Assembly (NCBI GenBank): GCA_905221605.1
Contig: CAJNDS010001946.1
Span: 436,736 to 500,735 of the forward strand
Length of the DNA: 64,000 nucleotides
DNA from: Symbiodinium natans
Lineage: Eukaryota > Sar > Dinophyceae > Suessiales > Symbiodiniaceae
Direction of reading: 5' to 3'
Shown here piece after piece: positions 20,995 to 40,958 of the stretch. Position numbers and translations under genes: made by a program. The first letter of the stretch is position 1. Every line of letters starts with the position of its first letter. The notes beneath the pieces were generated by a model. The model did not search any database, was not told the DNA's origin, and was given only the letters and a program-made list of their open reading frames with translations.

Positions 20995-23900
20995 GCTTGG
21001 ACATTTTCAGACACGAAGCAAGGCCCAGAAGCAAGACCCAAGGTTCCTGAGAGAAATTTGTATTTGGGGTTTACTGGGTGTTGTCGTCATTCTGACATTG
21101 ATAAATTGTGGTTTCCTGGTTTCTGGCTTCCTGGCTTCCTGCCTCTAAGCTCCTTCGTCGTGTCTTTTGGCGGTTGCGGCTTGCCGCTTCTCGAGCTTCT
21201 TGGCTTGTTGAGGTCTTATGAAATAGAAATAACGACCAATAAGGGAATGATTGGCAGCGTAAGCTGAGCAACTGTCCGAGTCGCATCAGACAGGGTGCAG
21301 TAGATAGTTGAAAACAAATACAGATCAAAACAACATGGGAACTACCACAACCGTCGAGACGTGACAGCAGTCGAAGATTGAAGATTCAAAACTTATTGGT
21401 TTTGATCCTCTTGTGTTTTAAGACGGACACTCGCAAGTTGAAGCCTGAAGATTTTCAGAAAACTGTTGGACGACACCTTCAGTTTCCATCTTCAGCGTCT
21501 TGAGTTGCCGTTTGGCGTTGTTGCCTCAAACTCTTTAACCCTGCAACAAGAAGACGTGTATGTTCGCAGTTCGCCCCGCGCCCCCCCCCCCCCGTCCCCC
21601 TCCCTCCCCCCTTCCTGCCATCCTCCCTATTTATGAACTCGAAGCATAGAAACCCTGAACCCTAAGCGACACCATCAAGCCAATGGTGGACACTACCGAT
21701 TGGGAGAATGGTGAGTTCAAGATTTAACAACCCCCCAGCGAGGAACACAAAAGCCACACCAATAGATTCTCGGTGTAAGTTCTACAACGGCGGCGCTTCC
21801 TGTCCAACTCTGCTCTCCCTCTTTTTTGTTTTTGTCTCTTCTGCTTTGTGTTCAACACTTGTTCAACTTAGAATCTTGAAAGATCCTTACAGCCTTACAG
21901 CCCCTTGCTGAGTGCAAGAGGCTTTGACTACATGTGCTGCATCCACAGCGTGGCAGCAGGCATGGTATCCAGAAGCCGGCAAATCGTTCTAGGATTCTAG
22001 GAACCACCTGGCGTTTCAGGCATTTCACAACGTCAGATGATATTGATTGCGTGCCCAGAAATGGTAGAGGCAGCCAGCTTGTTGGGGGAGATGTACTTGG
22101 ACAAGGTGCGGGGCTCGGCACATTTTTGGCAAGAAGTAATGTTGTTCTCGGTAGATTCAACGTCTCCCACCCCTGCGTCTTTCCGCGGCAGTCTCTATAT
22201 CTCTGTATGGATGCAACGCTCAGACTGCTTCTCACAAGCATCGTTTATCCGAAGTGGGATCGCTTGAAGAAAGCCCTAGACTGAAACGGGCTATGCACTT
22301 GCCACTAAGCGAGTGGGTGTACAAAACTGAGTTCAACATGCTACGTTGCTACGTATGCCGATGCCGATGAACATGGGGAGGAGGATGAAGATCATCCTCA
22401 TGAGAATGGTGATGACGACATGATATCATCATACCATAGTTGTAACTATGATCTAGATGCTGATTGCGGCGGATATTGATGCTGATCGTGGCTGATATTG
22501 CTGTTGATGTCTGTCCGCCGCCCTGAGCATTTAGATGGAGAAGCCCGTGGCCTTCATTTCAGACTGCAATTGGCAGTTGTCACGGCGCAGTACTGAGCCT
22601 AGAATACTCGCTGCGCTGCTCAGGTCTTGCCAGGAGGAGACTTACTTGTAGCACTGACTACCGCCTGCAGCACTACATCGCAATCGGCAAAGGCGGGTGC
22701 GATCTGCTCACTGCAGCAGTCGAAGTAGCATCTTGTGCAAAGCAAGGCTTTGGAGCTTCTGATGGTAGTGGAAGACTGGGTGACGGACGGGCAGCCTGCA
22801 TGGATCCTGTAGGTGCAACTGAGAGGGCTGACTTCGATTGGCCTAGCGGATCCTAGCGGCCTAGTATGCACGCACAAAGCGGAACCTCGTGAGCTTGATC
22901 ATGAAGGGCGCGTAAGCCAAGCACATCGTTCTTGCTTCTGCTCGCCTTTGACTAGGACTTCTTCACGCGCAGCAAGCGAACTTGAACTGTGCCCCGGCGT
23001 TGCAGGCCGATGGGGAGGCCTGGGTGAGTAATATGTGACCTTCTGGTGTTTGGTTTCAGGATTTTCTGTCAAAAGGGTGGATGCAAAAGGTGTTTAAGGT
23101 GTTTGTGGTTCATTTGTGGTTGGTGTATTTTGGTTGGTTCAATTTCTGGTTTGTTCATTTTGTGCTTGGTTCACTTCTGCATTTCAAAGGTTGCTATGGG
23201 ACAAACCTCTGAAGCCTATCTCCTTTTGCGAAAAGGACAATGTGAATACTACAGCTCCTACGGCTGCCAGTACGCTCCGTCGAAGGCTTCTTGGGAAGAG
23301 CAGGCCTGACGAAAGTCATCCTAGTGAAGCAGCTAAGCAGCTCAGGGCAACATCTGTTGGTTATGAGAATCAGAAAAAATCAGAAAAACGAGCAGTCGGG
23401 AAACCTAACGGCTCCTGCACATCAGTTCAAACGTTGACACCCGGGCTACCCAGGCGCCAGTCAAGACAATGTTCACGGTCTTCTGCATTGACTGCGGGTG
23501 GCAAGTTTTCCGACGGATGACCCTACAAAAGGACAGGCCTTCCCAGCAACCTTGCGCATGCAAAGCTTGTTGTTGAACGTAATGAGCCGGGTCAGGTTGA
23601 AATCTTGCTTGGGAAAGTATTGCCGTGCTGCAGTCTTTGTTGTTAAAGCAGTTCTGCATGTGAGGTTCTAGGCAGGAACTGTAGCGCCTATCCTGCATTG
23701 TTGTTCGAGTCAGGCATGGAGCGCAGCATTCAACCAAGCAGTTCCTTGGGCGCTCTGCACCGGTGCTTCCGACAAAAAGCTCATCGCACATCTGCTTAGT
23801 GGCACACACACACACACTGCACAGCTTGGAATCATCGCGTGCCAATTGAATTCCAAAACCGCTCACAACATGTCATCCCAACATGTTGCGGGAGGGGCAC

Positions 23901-25440
23901 CTAAGGAAGGAGGCCTTCAATGAACTCGAGATTCAAGGCCAATGACTTACTACGTTTTGCAGCAGTGCCAAGTACATAATGGGCCGCATTCACGAAATCA
24001 TCGCATAGGCTTCAGTCTCGGTGGGGCCGCTATCATCGCCTCCACCTCAGACCAGTTCTCCTGATTCGAGCAGAGATCGTTTTCATGAGTAAAAATCAGC
24101 GGAAGGCCAATTTGCCAGCATCCCATGCGCCAGCCATGAGACATTGAGCCTTTCGTCCAGATTGACGCGCTGACGGACAACACCAACCGAACACGCGATG
24201 GCCTCAGGGCAGTGCAAGAAAAGGCAGGTCAGTCCCCGAGTTGCCCAATATTGCTTTCGGCATTAGCGAGTCCTTCTAAGGAAGTCAGGTGAGCGACTGC
24301 TTCAAGGAAGCGAATGGCCAGGCTCAAACGGCAGATGTGCATCCAGTTGCCCAGAATGCATTGCACCAGAAAACTGTCGAAACACATCTCGTCGATAGTA
24401 TGATAGTATGTAATACTTAGACTTGGTGTTGCAGAAAGGAACGGCAAGCGGATGCCTCGCTTGCACAGCTGCAGAAGCTGTAGCCGTGTAGCTTCTCTCA
24501 AACAACTTTGTCATGTTTTCAGCCATGGCAGAATCACAGGACCGGCAAGAGCTTTCAAAACGAACTTGCTGAGGAACCAGCCCGCCACACCCAGTGACCT
24601 AGTGTATATCCAGTGTTCTTTCGCTGTTGCGAGTTTTTACGTTAAGCATGGGGCCATGGCTTCTGGGCCGAGCCAGACCCAGGTATGCCTTCAGGCTCAG
24701 CGTGCAGTGCGGGTTAAGCGAGCTGCGTTCACCTATTCCGCACACAAAGAGACGTCCGTAAATGTGCAGGCAGCTTTGCCGCTGTTTCTCGGCCACGGCC
24801 GAGAACGAGTCCAACAGCTCAGCTGCCATCGTAATTTGATAAAAATAAAGCTGTTTTCAATCGCGCGTGACATTCTGACGCCGCATTGCTGTTCATCATC
24901 GTACCGGCAGTATCGTATTATTACATCGCGTGATACATCATACGTTCGACTGAGCCTGTGGCCCAAGTGAAGATGTGTGCTGAGGATCCCCGTAGCACAG
25001 CTGCGGCCGAGAAGAGTGTCGCAGGGACACGCTGCTGGGCATCTACAGGTCTCTGTTCTTGATCTATCACGCAATTTAAGTCACATCTAAACACACACCA
25101 GTTCGCTCAATCACCGACTTTGCGACAGCTCGAGACAAAGCCTCGTAGGTGCTACAGTACCCACACCAGGAGCACAGCTTTTTCAAAGCGATCAGCAGCA
25201 TCCGAGGCTGCATTACCTCGTGATGCTGGTGCAAGTTACTTCGGCACTAGCCTGCCCGAAGACAGAGGCCCGACCATTCAGCATGAGAAAGCCATCAGGG
25301 CCGAGGAACTTTGCAACACATCTTGTCACACGCTACGACCACATGCTTTGTCGTATCATGTCATCGAAGCTTGGTGGCTTTGCATTTTGAAAGTTCCGTG
25401 GAGCGCATCTCGTTGTGCCAGAAAGGTGCCGTCTTGCCCG
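20995..25440. other. mostly unrecognised; isolated coding-like patches
   Basis: No complete gene can be supported. Coding-like patches on the plus strand are EMVEAASLLGEMYLDKVRGS at about 22050-22110 with an upstream CCCAG acceptor; a hydrophobic segment VGVFWLVQFLVCSFCAWF near 23120 opening into a 134-codon frame; and AAFTYSA near 24724, which resembles a PPR junction. A poly-C run lies at 21580-21610 and GAT/ATG-rich degenerate repeats at about 22350-22530. The rest may be intron or intergenic. Confidence 0.35.
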
Positions 25441-25448
25441 GGCACGAG

Positions 25449-33128
<7,680 letters not shown>

Positions 33129-36100
33129 GTATAGGTACATCACCGTGCCCTCAAGTCCCGACAACTCCACCAAAGTACGGAGGCATGTGTGTGGACCTTT
33201 TACGTTTTACGCATCGCCCTAGCAATAGTGGAGGTAGCGGATAGCATGGCGGATGCTTGTGAGGCCTCAAGCTGCCCGGTGCCAACAGCAGACAATGCCT
33301 ACACCGCCTGCGCCTTTGCAGATGTCTCCGCCGAATTTGCATCACGTGCTTCGTGGATTCAGTGTAACTTGTTCTGACACTGGGACCCCGTGATCCTTCC
33401 CGTTTTTCTGTTTGTTGCCTGCCTTGCTTCTTCCGTCCGTTCCTGTTTTCCTGCGTCTTCCGTCCTTTGATTCACAAGCCCACAACCGAGAACCAGCAGC
33501 ACAAACAGGCTGGAGAAGCGGACGCAAACAGTCGTATAGTCAATGGAATAGTAGAGCAAGCAGGAAACGGACAACGCGAGAAAGTGATGAGCCCCAAAGG
33601 CCAAAAGAACCCGAGAAGCAGAGATGCAAAGACGGAAAACACATAAATTATCAGATCATTTGTGATGCTCGTTGTGCGTCTGGCTGTCGCATAGGCCCGA
33701 GACAGGTTTGCCAGTGAAGCAACCAAAGACACTGCCAGGAGCAAATCTGTGACCTTGTGTGGCCTTCTGCTTCTGCCTTCACGCGCTGAGGTTTCAATGA
33801 GGAGGTTCCTCACCACAGTAGCGACCGTGGAGCCCCAGGTCTGCCTGTCACTGCTAGTCACTGCCATCGTCCATGCGCTGACTTGGCAGGTCTTTGGACA
33901 GCTCCTGCAGGTGGGTGATGTTTCAGCAGTGACAGAGGTGGGGCATTCTACGCCAGATTTCCACAGAGAGAAGTGGGGTTGACAAAGGGTGGGCTATGCC
34001 CCCCCAATGAGCCAGTGATCGAAGCTGTCAGGTCTTCAACCGATTGGCCTCGTACCAGCCCTTTCAGGAGCTCTGTGAGGCCTCAAACAGTGCTGAAGTG
34101 AATCGGAACCGGGTCGTGTTGAGCAAGCTAGTGACCACCTTTCTTGTTTCAGATGCTGTCAGGCGTATGATGTGGCGACGCGCGATTACTGCCGAGAAGT
34201 CGGTGCCAATTTTCCTCCGCTGCGCTACATCAAGGCGGGAATGGTTCCCTTTTTTCCTCCATCTAGCCTGCCATGCCCACCCATGCCCACCCATGCCAAT
34301 GCCGCCCCTTGCCAGTGGCAGGTGAACCGAAGCCGGGGTCGAAATGGCACATCTCCACACCTGGCTCCTCGGCAAGTAGCAGCGAAAAGGTGTTTGCTAT
34401 CTGTGCTCTAACCTCGACTCCTCCTTCGTAGTTGCCCAGCTCAGATCTATATAAAGGCGAAATTTGTAGAGAAGGGATGTGATCTGTACTGCCTCGTTTT
34501 GATGCGCTTGGGGCTCAGATTCGGTTTCTCGGTTCACGTACGCTGTTTTGCTTTTCGTAGCGCAGGGGCTGTGCGCTGGCTGGAAAGACTTGGGGCCCCC
34601 TAATTGCAAGCCTCAGCGATGCCAAGGAAGGCGGCGAGGAGCTGACACCTTGGTCCTGTGGCGAGCTTTGGGTGCTGCCTTTCGGCTGCTTTCGGCTGCT
34701 TTCGGCTGTGGCTGGGTGATGCTGTGATGTGTGCATGTGCTTGCTTGTTTTTTTTTTGTTTTTTCAGTTTTGCTTGTGTTTTTGTTTTGTTTTCTTTTCT
34801 TTTGTTGTGTGTTGTTTCATTTCTTTGTTTGTGTCAAGCACGGCGGATCACCAGACAGCCTGTAACACAATCAGCTTGCGGTTCAGCTGCTCGCAGGCCC
34901 AGCTTCATGCAAAAACTGCTGAATCTAGGGCCCGCCAGGTGATGATGTTTAATGACTCAGTACTCAGTCTCTAAGGCTTTTGCTGCTTCTTCCCAAGCAC
35001 ATGCAGGCGCATCTGTGCTGCTGCGACGGTACATGACATCACTTCGCGGGCACTTGCTGCCTTTGACTGCAGCCCGCTGTAGATTCCGCGCGTGTGGTAT
35101 CAGACCTGCGTGGCCGCCGAGCAGCAATTCGTGATGTCAGGTCGCAGTCTCACCCGACATTGTGGAACAAGGTTTTGCCCAGGCGGCCAGCCTGCCAATG
35201 TTGAACATGGAAGCCTCAATCACGAAAGCTGTCGGAGCTAGGCTCGTCTAAACAGTTTAGTCTTGCTTTAATTTAGCAGGTATGGTCGGACAAGGTCCGG
35301 AAAGCTGCGAGCTACTGCATTGATTCTGTCATAGGATGAGGGGGGTTGGAGGCGGCTTTTTTTCAACGGTTCACAGGAATCTAAGAGTCTCCTTGTTTTT
35401 TCGCGGGGTCAATCTTGATCGTTTCCAGAGAGCCGGTCCTTTTCTGCGTGGGCTCAATAGTGAACAAACCACTATGGGTTCCAACCGCAAAGAGGCAAGA
35501 ACAATATAGAACAATAGCATCAGCGCGTGCACGTGTTCAGGGTTAGGGTATTTGAGCGTTTGGGGTATTGAGGGTTTTAGGGTCATCAGGGTTTAGGGGG
35601 CCTCCCCTCGGATTTGGGCAAGCTTTTGTTGGCCTCGGCTTGCCCCTCGAGGATCAACTCAAGAACATGACATGTCAATTAATGTGAATGTCTGGTTGCG
35701 CCGCTGTTATGGTGCTTGTGCAGGGCTTGACGCGGGCCGTGCGTGGACCGTGGGCTTTGCCGCTTGAAGCGCTTCGACACTTTGATGCAAGAATATTCTG
35801 ATGGTTGCAGTCCTGGTTCTGACCCAGGCAACATGGCCGGATAGGAGGTCGGCCTCATTTACATCATAGACATGTTTTTTTTTGCGGCTGAGGCGAGACC
35901 TTGAGCCACATACTGCCACAAGCAAAGCAGAGACACTGTGTCAAAAAATTCGACCGGGCGGTTATGGCGTGAGACAGAGATGGAAGCCAGCTTGTTGAAA
36001 AAGACGGCATGGCATAGCTGGCATGAGCGCCAGCTGTCTCACCTCGCTTCAAAGTTTTAAGTTGGTTTTCTTGCTGCGGATTGGCCGGCCCGGCATATGG

Positions 36101-36280
36101 CTCATGGCTTGACACGCGCCGTTGCAACAAGGCAAGCGAGCATTGAATGCAGTATTCTGGCTGCCTCGAGCGTGCCGATGGCTTGACATGAATGTAGCTC
36201 TCTGCGGATGCAGACTGAGTGCTGCCTTAGGGGGGCACGATGCGAGCCAATTCAGGAGATTGCAGCTGTTGCTGTCCCAA
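33129..36280. other. no recognised gene; a few coding-like patches
   Basis: Possible plus-strand exons are VEVADSMADACEASS near 33228, MRRFLTTVATVEPQ near 33797 and VFNRLASYQPFQELCEASN near 34033-34090, each next to AG/GT signals. None is recognised. A T-rich run lies near 34745-34830, where the frames are Phe/Leu/Cys-rich. Degenerate telomere-like words occur near 35540-35600. The interval 35600-36280 shows nothing further. Confidence 0.3.
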
Positions 36281-36284
36281 AATC

Positions 36285-36570
36285 CATGCTAATTCGTTCC
36301 CCCATGAGCCACTCATCTGGTTGCAGGCAGATCCCGCAAAGGGAGACAGTCGGACACGCATGATCATGCAAAAGATGTGTTGCTTGCGTCGCACGTGAGC
36401 TAGCAGCTGTTAGCACAGCCATTTTCCACTGCATGCATGCTGTAGGCCTCTTGATGTTTCTTCTGTTGCTGGTGCATGGCAAGGTATCCAAGGTGGGTGA
36501 CCACGTATTCCAGAAACTGGGCTTGACACTCAATGCAAAAGGCATGGCTGCAGACATTGGACAATGCAAC
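36285..36570 (-). CDS. possible RING/RBR-like zinc-binding exons
   Basis: On the minus strand an acceptor-like TCTGCAG is followed by CSHAFCIECQAQFLEY, resembling the C-x-H-x-F-C-x-x-C core of RING or in-between-RING domains. About 150 bases further on in the same direction, CPTVSLCGICLQPDEW resembles the next Cys-rich segment of RBR ubiquitin ligases (CPxxxCxxxL). The intermediate part would be an intron. It is opposite in strand to the surrounding genes, and no full domain can be assembled, so this is tentative. Confidence 0.3.
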
Positions 36571-37102
36571 ATGCCACACGGGAAGGGTATAGTGGCCGAG
36601 CGCAAGTGACGTTCGAGAGGGAGGGGGGTTGGGAATTCCGTATTTTGAGGCTTTCCAAGGCTGGAAAAACTTGCAGCCGGCACCTAGCCCGTAAGCCCAC
36701 GTAAGTCCGCGCAAGCCCGCGTCAGGAAACATGCCTAACACGGTGCGCACGTAACTGGCACGTAACACAAAAGTTTCACGCAGAAATTCGACGATGGGTT
36801 TTGAATGCCGCCCAGCAGCGAATTGGCAAAGCTTTGAGTGGGGAGTAGGACTTTCCCGTCACCTGGACCCAGCCCAACCACACTTATGTGAGCTGGCCAC
36901 ATCAGAAAATATAGGTGCCGAAGAAACAAATCATATCGAGCTTTGCTGGTTGCGTTGGCTGAATGTGATTCGTACCCAAGTTGGTTCTTCTCCACCAGCC
37001 TTTGAAAACTTTGGGAGGCATCCTCGGTAACACAGCAAAAAGTTCGGTGACACCCAAAAGATGGTACCAGAGTATATCCGGATGATTCACATCCTGGCTT
37101 AG

Positions 37103-37879
37103 TGAGACTTGTGGATCTGCTCTTCCCAGGCATCTTGGAGTTTGAAGGAGCCGATGAGGAGAAGGTGTTGGAGGCACAGCAGCCTGATACCCACATTGAC
37201 CATGTTCAACCTTAGATCGCCGACCGGAACTACGAGAGTTGAAGAGTTTATCAGATGTGGTTCTTGTCCGAGTGGTAGGTCTCCATGGAGGCCGACGCCG
37301 AGGTGGAGGCACCAGCGGATTCGTGCAGCACGAGATCCGGTCATCTCTGCCGGCTCCTGCGTGCATGTCAGAAGTTACTACATCTCACCATTACAATCAT
37401 AGTCACCACGGCATCAAGATTTCATGAGTATCGCCCTGGCACCAGGACATCGTGACCAGGGAAGATGGAACTGTTGAGGCACTGGCCCGCATTGCCAGAG
37501 TTTATGCAAGTACAGGACCACTAGAATTGACAATTCACACACGGTGGAACGAGTACTTCGGAAGAAGCACTAAATCTTGACGCAAAGTTTGGCACATGAC
37601 CACAGCCCTGGCAAGCCCAAGCATGGCTTTATACTGACTTCTTTCCTAGCTTGCGCCGCACAGCCGTCTGTCGGTTCACAGTCTGCAGTCTGTAGTGCAG
37701 GGATCATAAAGCAGCATATTCCACAACGCCAATCAGTTCTAAACACCCTGCACTCTATGCTGGCGGCATCAACACATTATCTGCATCGCACAGAAAGGAT
37801 TACAACAATTGGTTCGGAGCAGATGGACGAAGCGCTACCGCCAGAGTTGTTGTGCGTGTTGGATCCAGAGGCTGGCTAG
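37103..37879 (+). CDS. unrecognised gene, at least three exons
   Basis: Three well-formed plus-strand coding segments occur. The first, after GCTTAG at 37102, reads RLVDLLFPGILEFEGADEEK and then VLEAQ. The second, after CACCAG near 37446, reads DIVTREDGTVEALARIARVY, then ASTGPLELTIHTRWNEYFGR. The third, near 37797-37879, reads RITTIGSEQMDEALPPELLC, then VLDPEAG and a TAG stop. Charged and hydrophobic residues alternate as in a soluble globular protein. I do not recognise the family. A further short patch, MEADAEVEAPADS at about 37284, may be another exon. Confidence 0.45.
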
Positions 37880-38159
37880 CCCATGCCTATGCGGCCCCCT
37901 TAGTATTCATTCTCCAAAGCTCTCTCCGCGTTGCACAGGTGTGTGGGGGGTAGAGCACAATGAAATTGTGCGCACAATGAATCAGTGTGCACGTTGACTA
38001 GCACTACAATCCTCGCTTCACACTGATTATCACTACTGTGGTGCATGCCCAATCTAAATAGCACATGTGTTGTGAGGACCTGAGGCCAATGTTGGTTGTT
38101 GGAGTCGTTATTAATCTTGTCGGCATGCGGGCTTAGCCTGTCGCTAGTTTCCACGTATG

Positions 38160-38245
38160 CGTGAGTGTGTGAGAGAGAGAGTGTGAGTGTGTGCAGTGTG
38201 TGTGTGTGTGTGTGTCTCTCTCTCTCTCTCTCTCTTTCTGTTCGT
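38160..38245. repeat. (GT)n/(CT)n compound microsatellite
   Basis: GTGTGAGAGAGAG, then (GT)n, then (CT)n, with (CT)n ending at about 38240. Confidence 0.9.
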
Positions 38246-38373
38246 TTGTCGGAAATGGAATGCCCTGTCAACATCAGCGATTGCCATTGTCAGGCTTGCT
38301 GTGGGGCCTGCTTGTTGCAGTTGAACGATCCTGCGGTCGACATCGCGGCTGAGGCAAGCTGAGGGCAGATTCC

Positions 38374-38796
38374 ATGCATCGGCTCTGTCTGCCCATACTT
38401 GGAGACCTTTCGTTTCGCAAGGTTTCTGTGGCAAGCCGCAGTTCAGAGCGCTTGCGGCTGCGAGCCAAGGCGGCAGCGGCCCTCGAGGGTCCGCCTCCGT
38501 GGGATGGGATGATATTCACTTCACTACCTTGTGCTCAGCTTGTGCTGAAGTCTCTTGCAGTGGCTGTTGCTGAGGGTATGGCGCTGCTAGCACTAGTTGT
38601 AGTCGCGCATATCTTTGCATGCATGCGGGAGGCTGCTTGCACCTCTTCCACCTTCGATGCATTCAAGTTTGGGCTGGAGTGGAGAACTCCTGCCCACAAT
38701 GCCGCATGCGATTCCGCCGGTTCGGCGAATATAGCCTCGTGTCTGGAGAGCGCAGGCCCTGCAGAAATCCGCATGCAGTGTTTTCACTCTAGCTGA
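38374..38796 (+). other. open frame of unclear status
   Basis: A 140-codon plus-strand frame with LPILGDLSFRKVSVASRSSE, an Ala-rich basic segment (RLRLRAKAAAALEG) and a hydrophobic stretch, VLKSLAVAVAEGMALLALVV. It sits just upstream of the PHD-finger exon on the same strand and could contain its 5' coding part. No motif is recognised, and the start is not supported by context. Confidence 0.3.
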
Positions 38797-38957
38797 CGTG
38801 CGGAGCTGCCCTGGACAGGAAAGTTTGCGAAGTGGAACAGCGCGATCAGGCTTCAGAATCCTAGTCTTGTCATGTCTTGTCGGTGTCTGCTGTCTCCAGC
38901 CTGTCTATAAGTAAGCTTTCAGCCCAGTCCATGACAAAGCTGTGAGATGGGTCGCAG

Positions 38958-39886
38958 GTCGGCGACTCCAGCGGCGAATCTGAGATCACATGTGACGTTT
39001 GCGGAGGGGCTGGTGAAGCAGAGCTTCTGCTGCTCTGCGACGGGCGACGGGGCCGATGTCCTGGCGCCTGCCATACTTTTTGCGATGGCTTGGGCCGGAC
39101 AGTCCCCAGCGGACATTGGTTCTGCCCGACATGCCGCGGTCGCCAGAACACTCGCATTCCACGCCCAGTCCCTAAGGCAAAGCAGCGCCCGGCGCAAGCC
39201 AAGGGTCGTGGCAGGTCGAGGCAATCTCGGCAAGCTGAGGCATTGCTAAGTGCGCAGGTCCAGCAGGTCATGTCGCTTTCTACTGAAACTGTAGACTCCG
39301 GCGGCGTTGACCGCAGCGTGCTTGCCCCTGCGCCCACGGTGGAGGCGTCACGAGGCCCCGCAAGCTTGGTTCATGCTCCACAACAGGGCGCGCAAACGTC
39401 CCTGCAGACAGACGTGCAGCGAGATCCCGAATCCACACTGCCGGCAAAGCAAGAAATTGAGGAAGTTGAGGCCGGCTGCCTGGAAGTGTCACATTTGATA
39501 TGTCTTGAAATGACAACTGGCAATGCTGTCGTGTTTTCTTTGTCCTGTGCGATGCACCTGTGAAGGCCCCGGCCCCGGCTCATGCGACGGCAGCTGAGCC
39601 AGTTCTGCCAGCACGTCTTGCTGCAGCAGACGGGCTGCAGAATGTGGCCACGGAGTCTGATCTCGGCGGGTTTATCTCCACTGATGATGTGGCCGAGATG
39701 CCGAGTCACTCGCTGAAACCTCACGCTTTCTCCAAGCTGAACCCCCAGCAGATGTCCATCGATTTGGACAGTGCCGATGAGGCCCCTGAAGTGCCACAGC
39801 CAGCACCCCGCCGTGACTTTGCCAGACATGGTGCAAAGCGTAGTAGTCTTGCGTGGTTCTGGCAGCAGGACATGCCCAATAATTGA
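38958..39886 (+). CDS. PHD zinc-finger protein, two exons seen
   Basis: After the acceptor TCGCAG (38957) the frame reads ITCDVCGGAGEAELLLLCDG, then CPGACHTFCDGLGRTVPSGH and WFCPTCRGRQ. This is a C4-H-C3 PHD finger: C-x2-C, C-D, C-x3-C-H-x2-C, W-x-C-P-x-C. PHD fingers usually read histone H3 tails in chromatin complexes. A basic stretch (PKAKQRPAQAKGRGRSRQSR) follows, then an acidic EIEEVE. A GC donor at 39471 and acceptor GTGAAG (39565) define a 95-nt intron that joins in phase to an Ala/Pro-rich exon. That exon runs to a TAA at 39884-39886 or to an unseen donor. The 5' exons are not known. The PHD finger is certain; the function is inferred. Confidence 0.8.
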
Positions 39887-40308
39887 ATTCCAGCATGCTA
39901 GCAGTGCTGCCACGCACATATCTGGAGAGATTTCTGCTCAGGTTACAGCATCTTGCAGTTGCCTCCGCAATTTGAAGCGTGCGCAGAACAGCTGCGCAAA
40001 TTTGCCGCTTGGTGCTTTTGGGCAGCTGTTCTTTGTCCCGCAAAGTAGTCTCAAGAAATGCGCAGCATGTCAGCGAAGGCTTCTACGTATTTTCTTTGTG
40101 AGCGGAGCATGCCCCTTGCAGCACGCACCGCAGAACGCATGTGGCAACTGTCGCAGGCTTGGTCTTCGATTTCGTGGGAGGGGAGGGCGGGGGGGGGGGG
40201 GGGTTGTCCGAACCAAGATCAGGTTCACAGGAGAGCTTTCAGGAATATGTGCCAAGATGTGAGACACTGGTGTGAAGGTGGGCCCTTGCCCGAGCGCTCT
40301 TGCAGATG

Positions 40309-40365
40309 ACACGGAGACCCGCTATCGTCAGCTGCTCCATGTTGCCAGGGACAGCAACTAGGCTT
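40309..40365 (+). CDS. small plausible exon
   Basis: After the acceptor CTTGCAG the frame reads DTETRYRQLLHVARDSN before a stop. The charged, helical composition and the splice signal look coding. It could be a further exon of the PHD gene or a 5' exon of the helicase gene. A poly-G run lies upstream at about 40190-40203. Confidence 0.3.
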
Positions 40366-40955
40366 GGCATGGCTTGTCTCAACATGGCTTCACAAAATTG
40401 GGGGAGCTATCAGACTTGCGCAGTAGGTTCATGGGCTTTCATGGGGCTTCATCGCTTGCATCCTCCTATCTTGCTACCTCTGGCAGGTTGTTGCAGGCTT
40501 GTGCGAGTTTGTGCCCAAAGGTTGGTTTGTGCTGCGGTTGCTTCGGGGCTCGGCACTCTTTGCTAGGATGGGGCGGGCCTGTAAGCCAGGAAGGCTTCAA
40601 AGCTGAGGCTTCGAACTCTTCTGGCAAACTCCTTTGGACCCGGCCGACGACGACCCATGTGGGCTGCGCTGCCTGCGAAAGAAGGACACAAAGGTATAAA
40701 AAAAACAACAAACGAAAAAGCTCACCTCAGAACTGCCCCATTCAGCCACTGTCACTCAGTAGTGGTTACGGGACCATTCATGTAGCAGCGCAGGAGCAAT
40801 CTCTCTTATGTGTGCGATACAAAGGCGCCGAGGCTTCAAGAAATCTGGACAATGTTTGCGAAGGAACTGCCGCGTCTCAGGATGTTGCATGAGGTTTCAG
40901 GCGCCGTGCTGCTTCATAAAAGGGGAAGATTGTAAAGCTCTTCCAGCTCTCGAAA
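40366..40955. other. no supported gene
   Basis: Forward frames run through this segment without recognisable motifs. It is likely intronic or intergenic between the PHD and helicase coding segments. Confidence 0.35.
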
Positions 40956-40958
40956 AAC

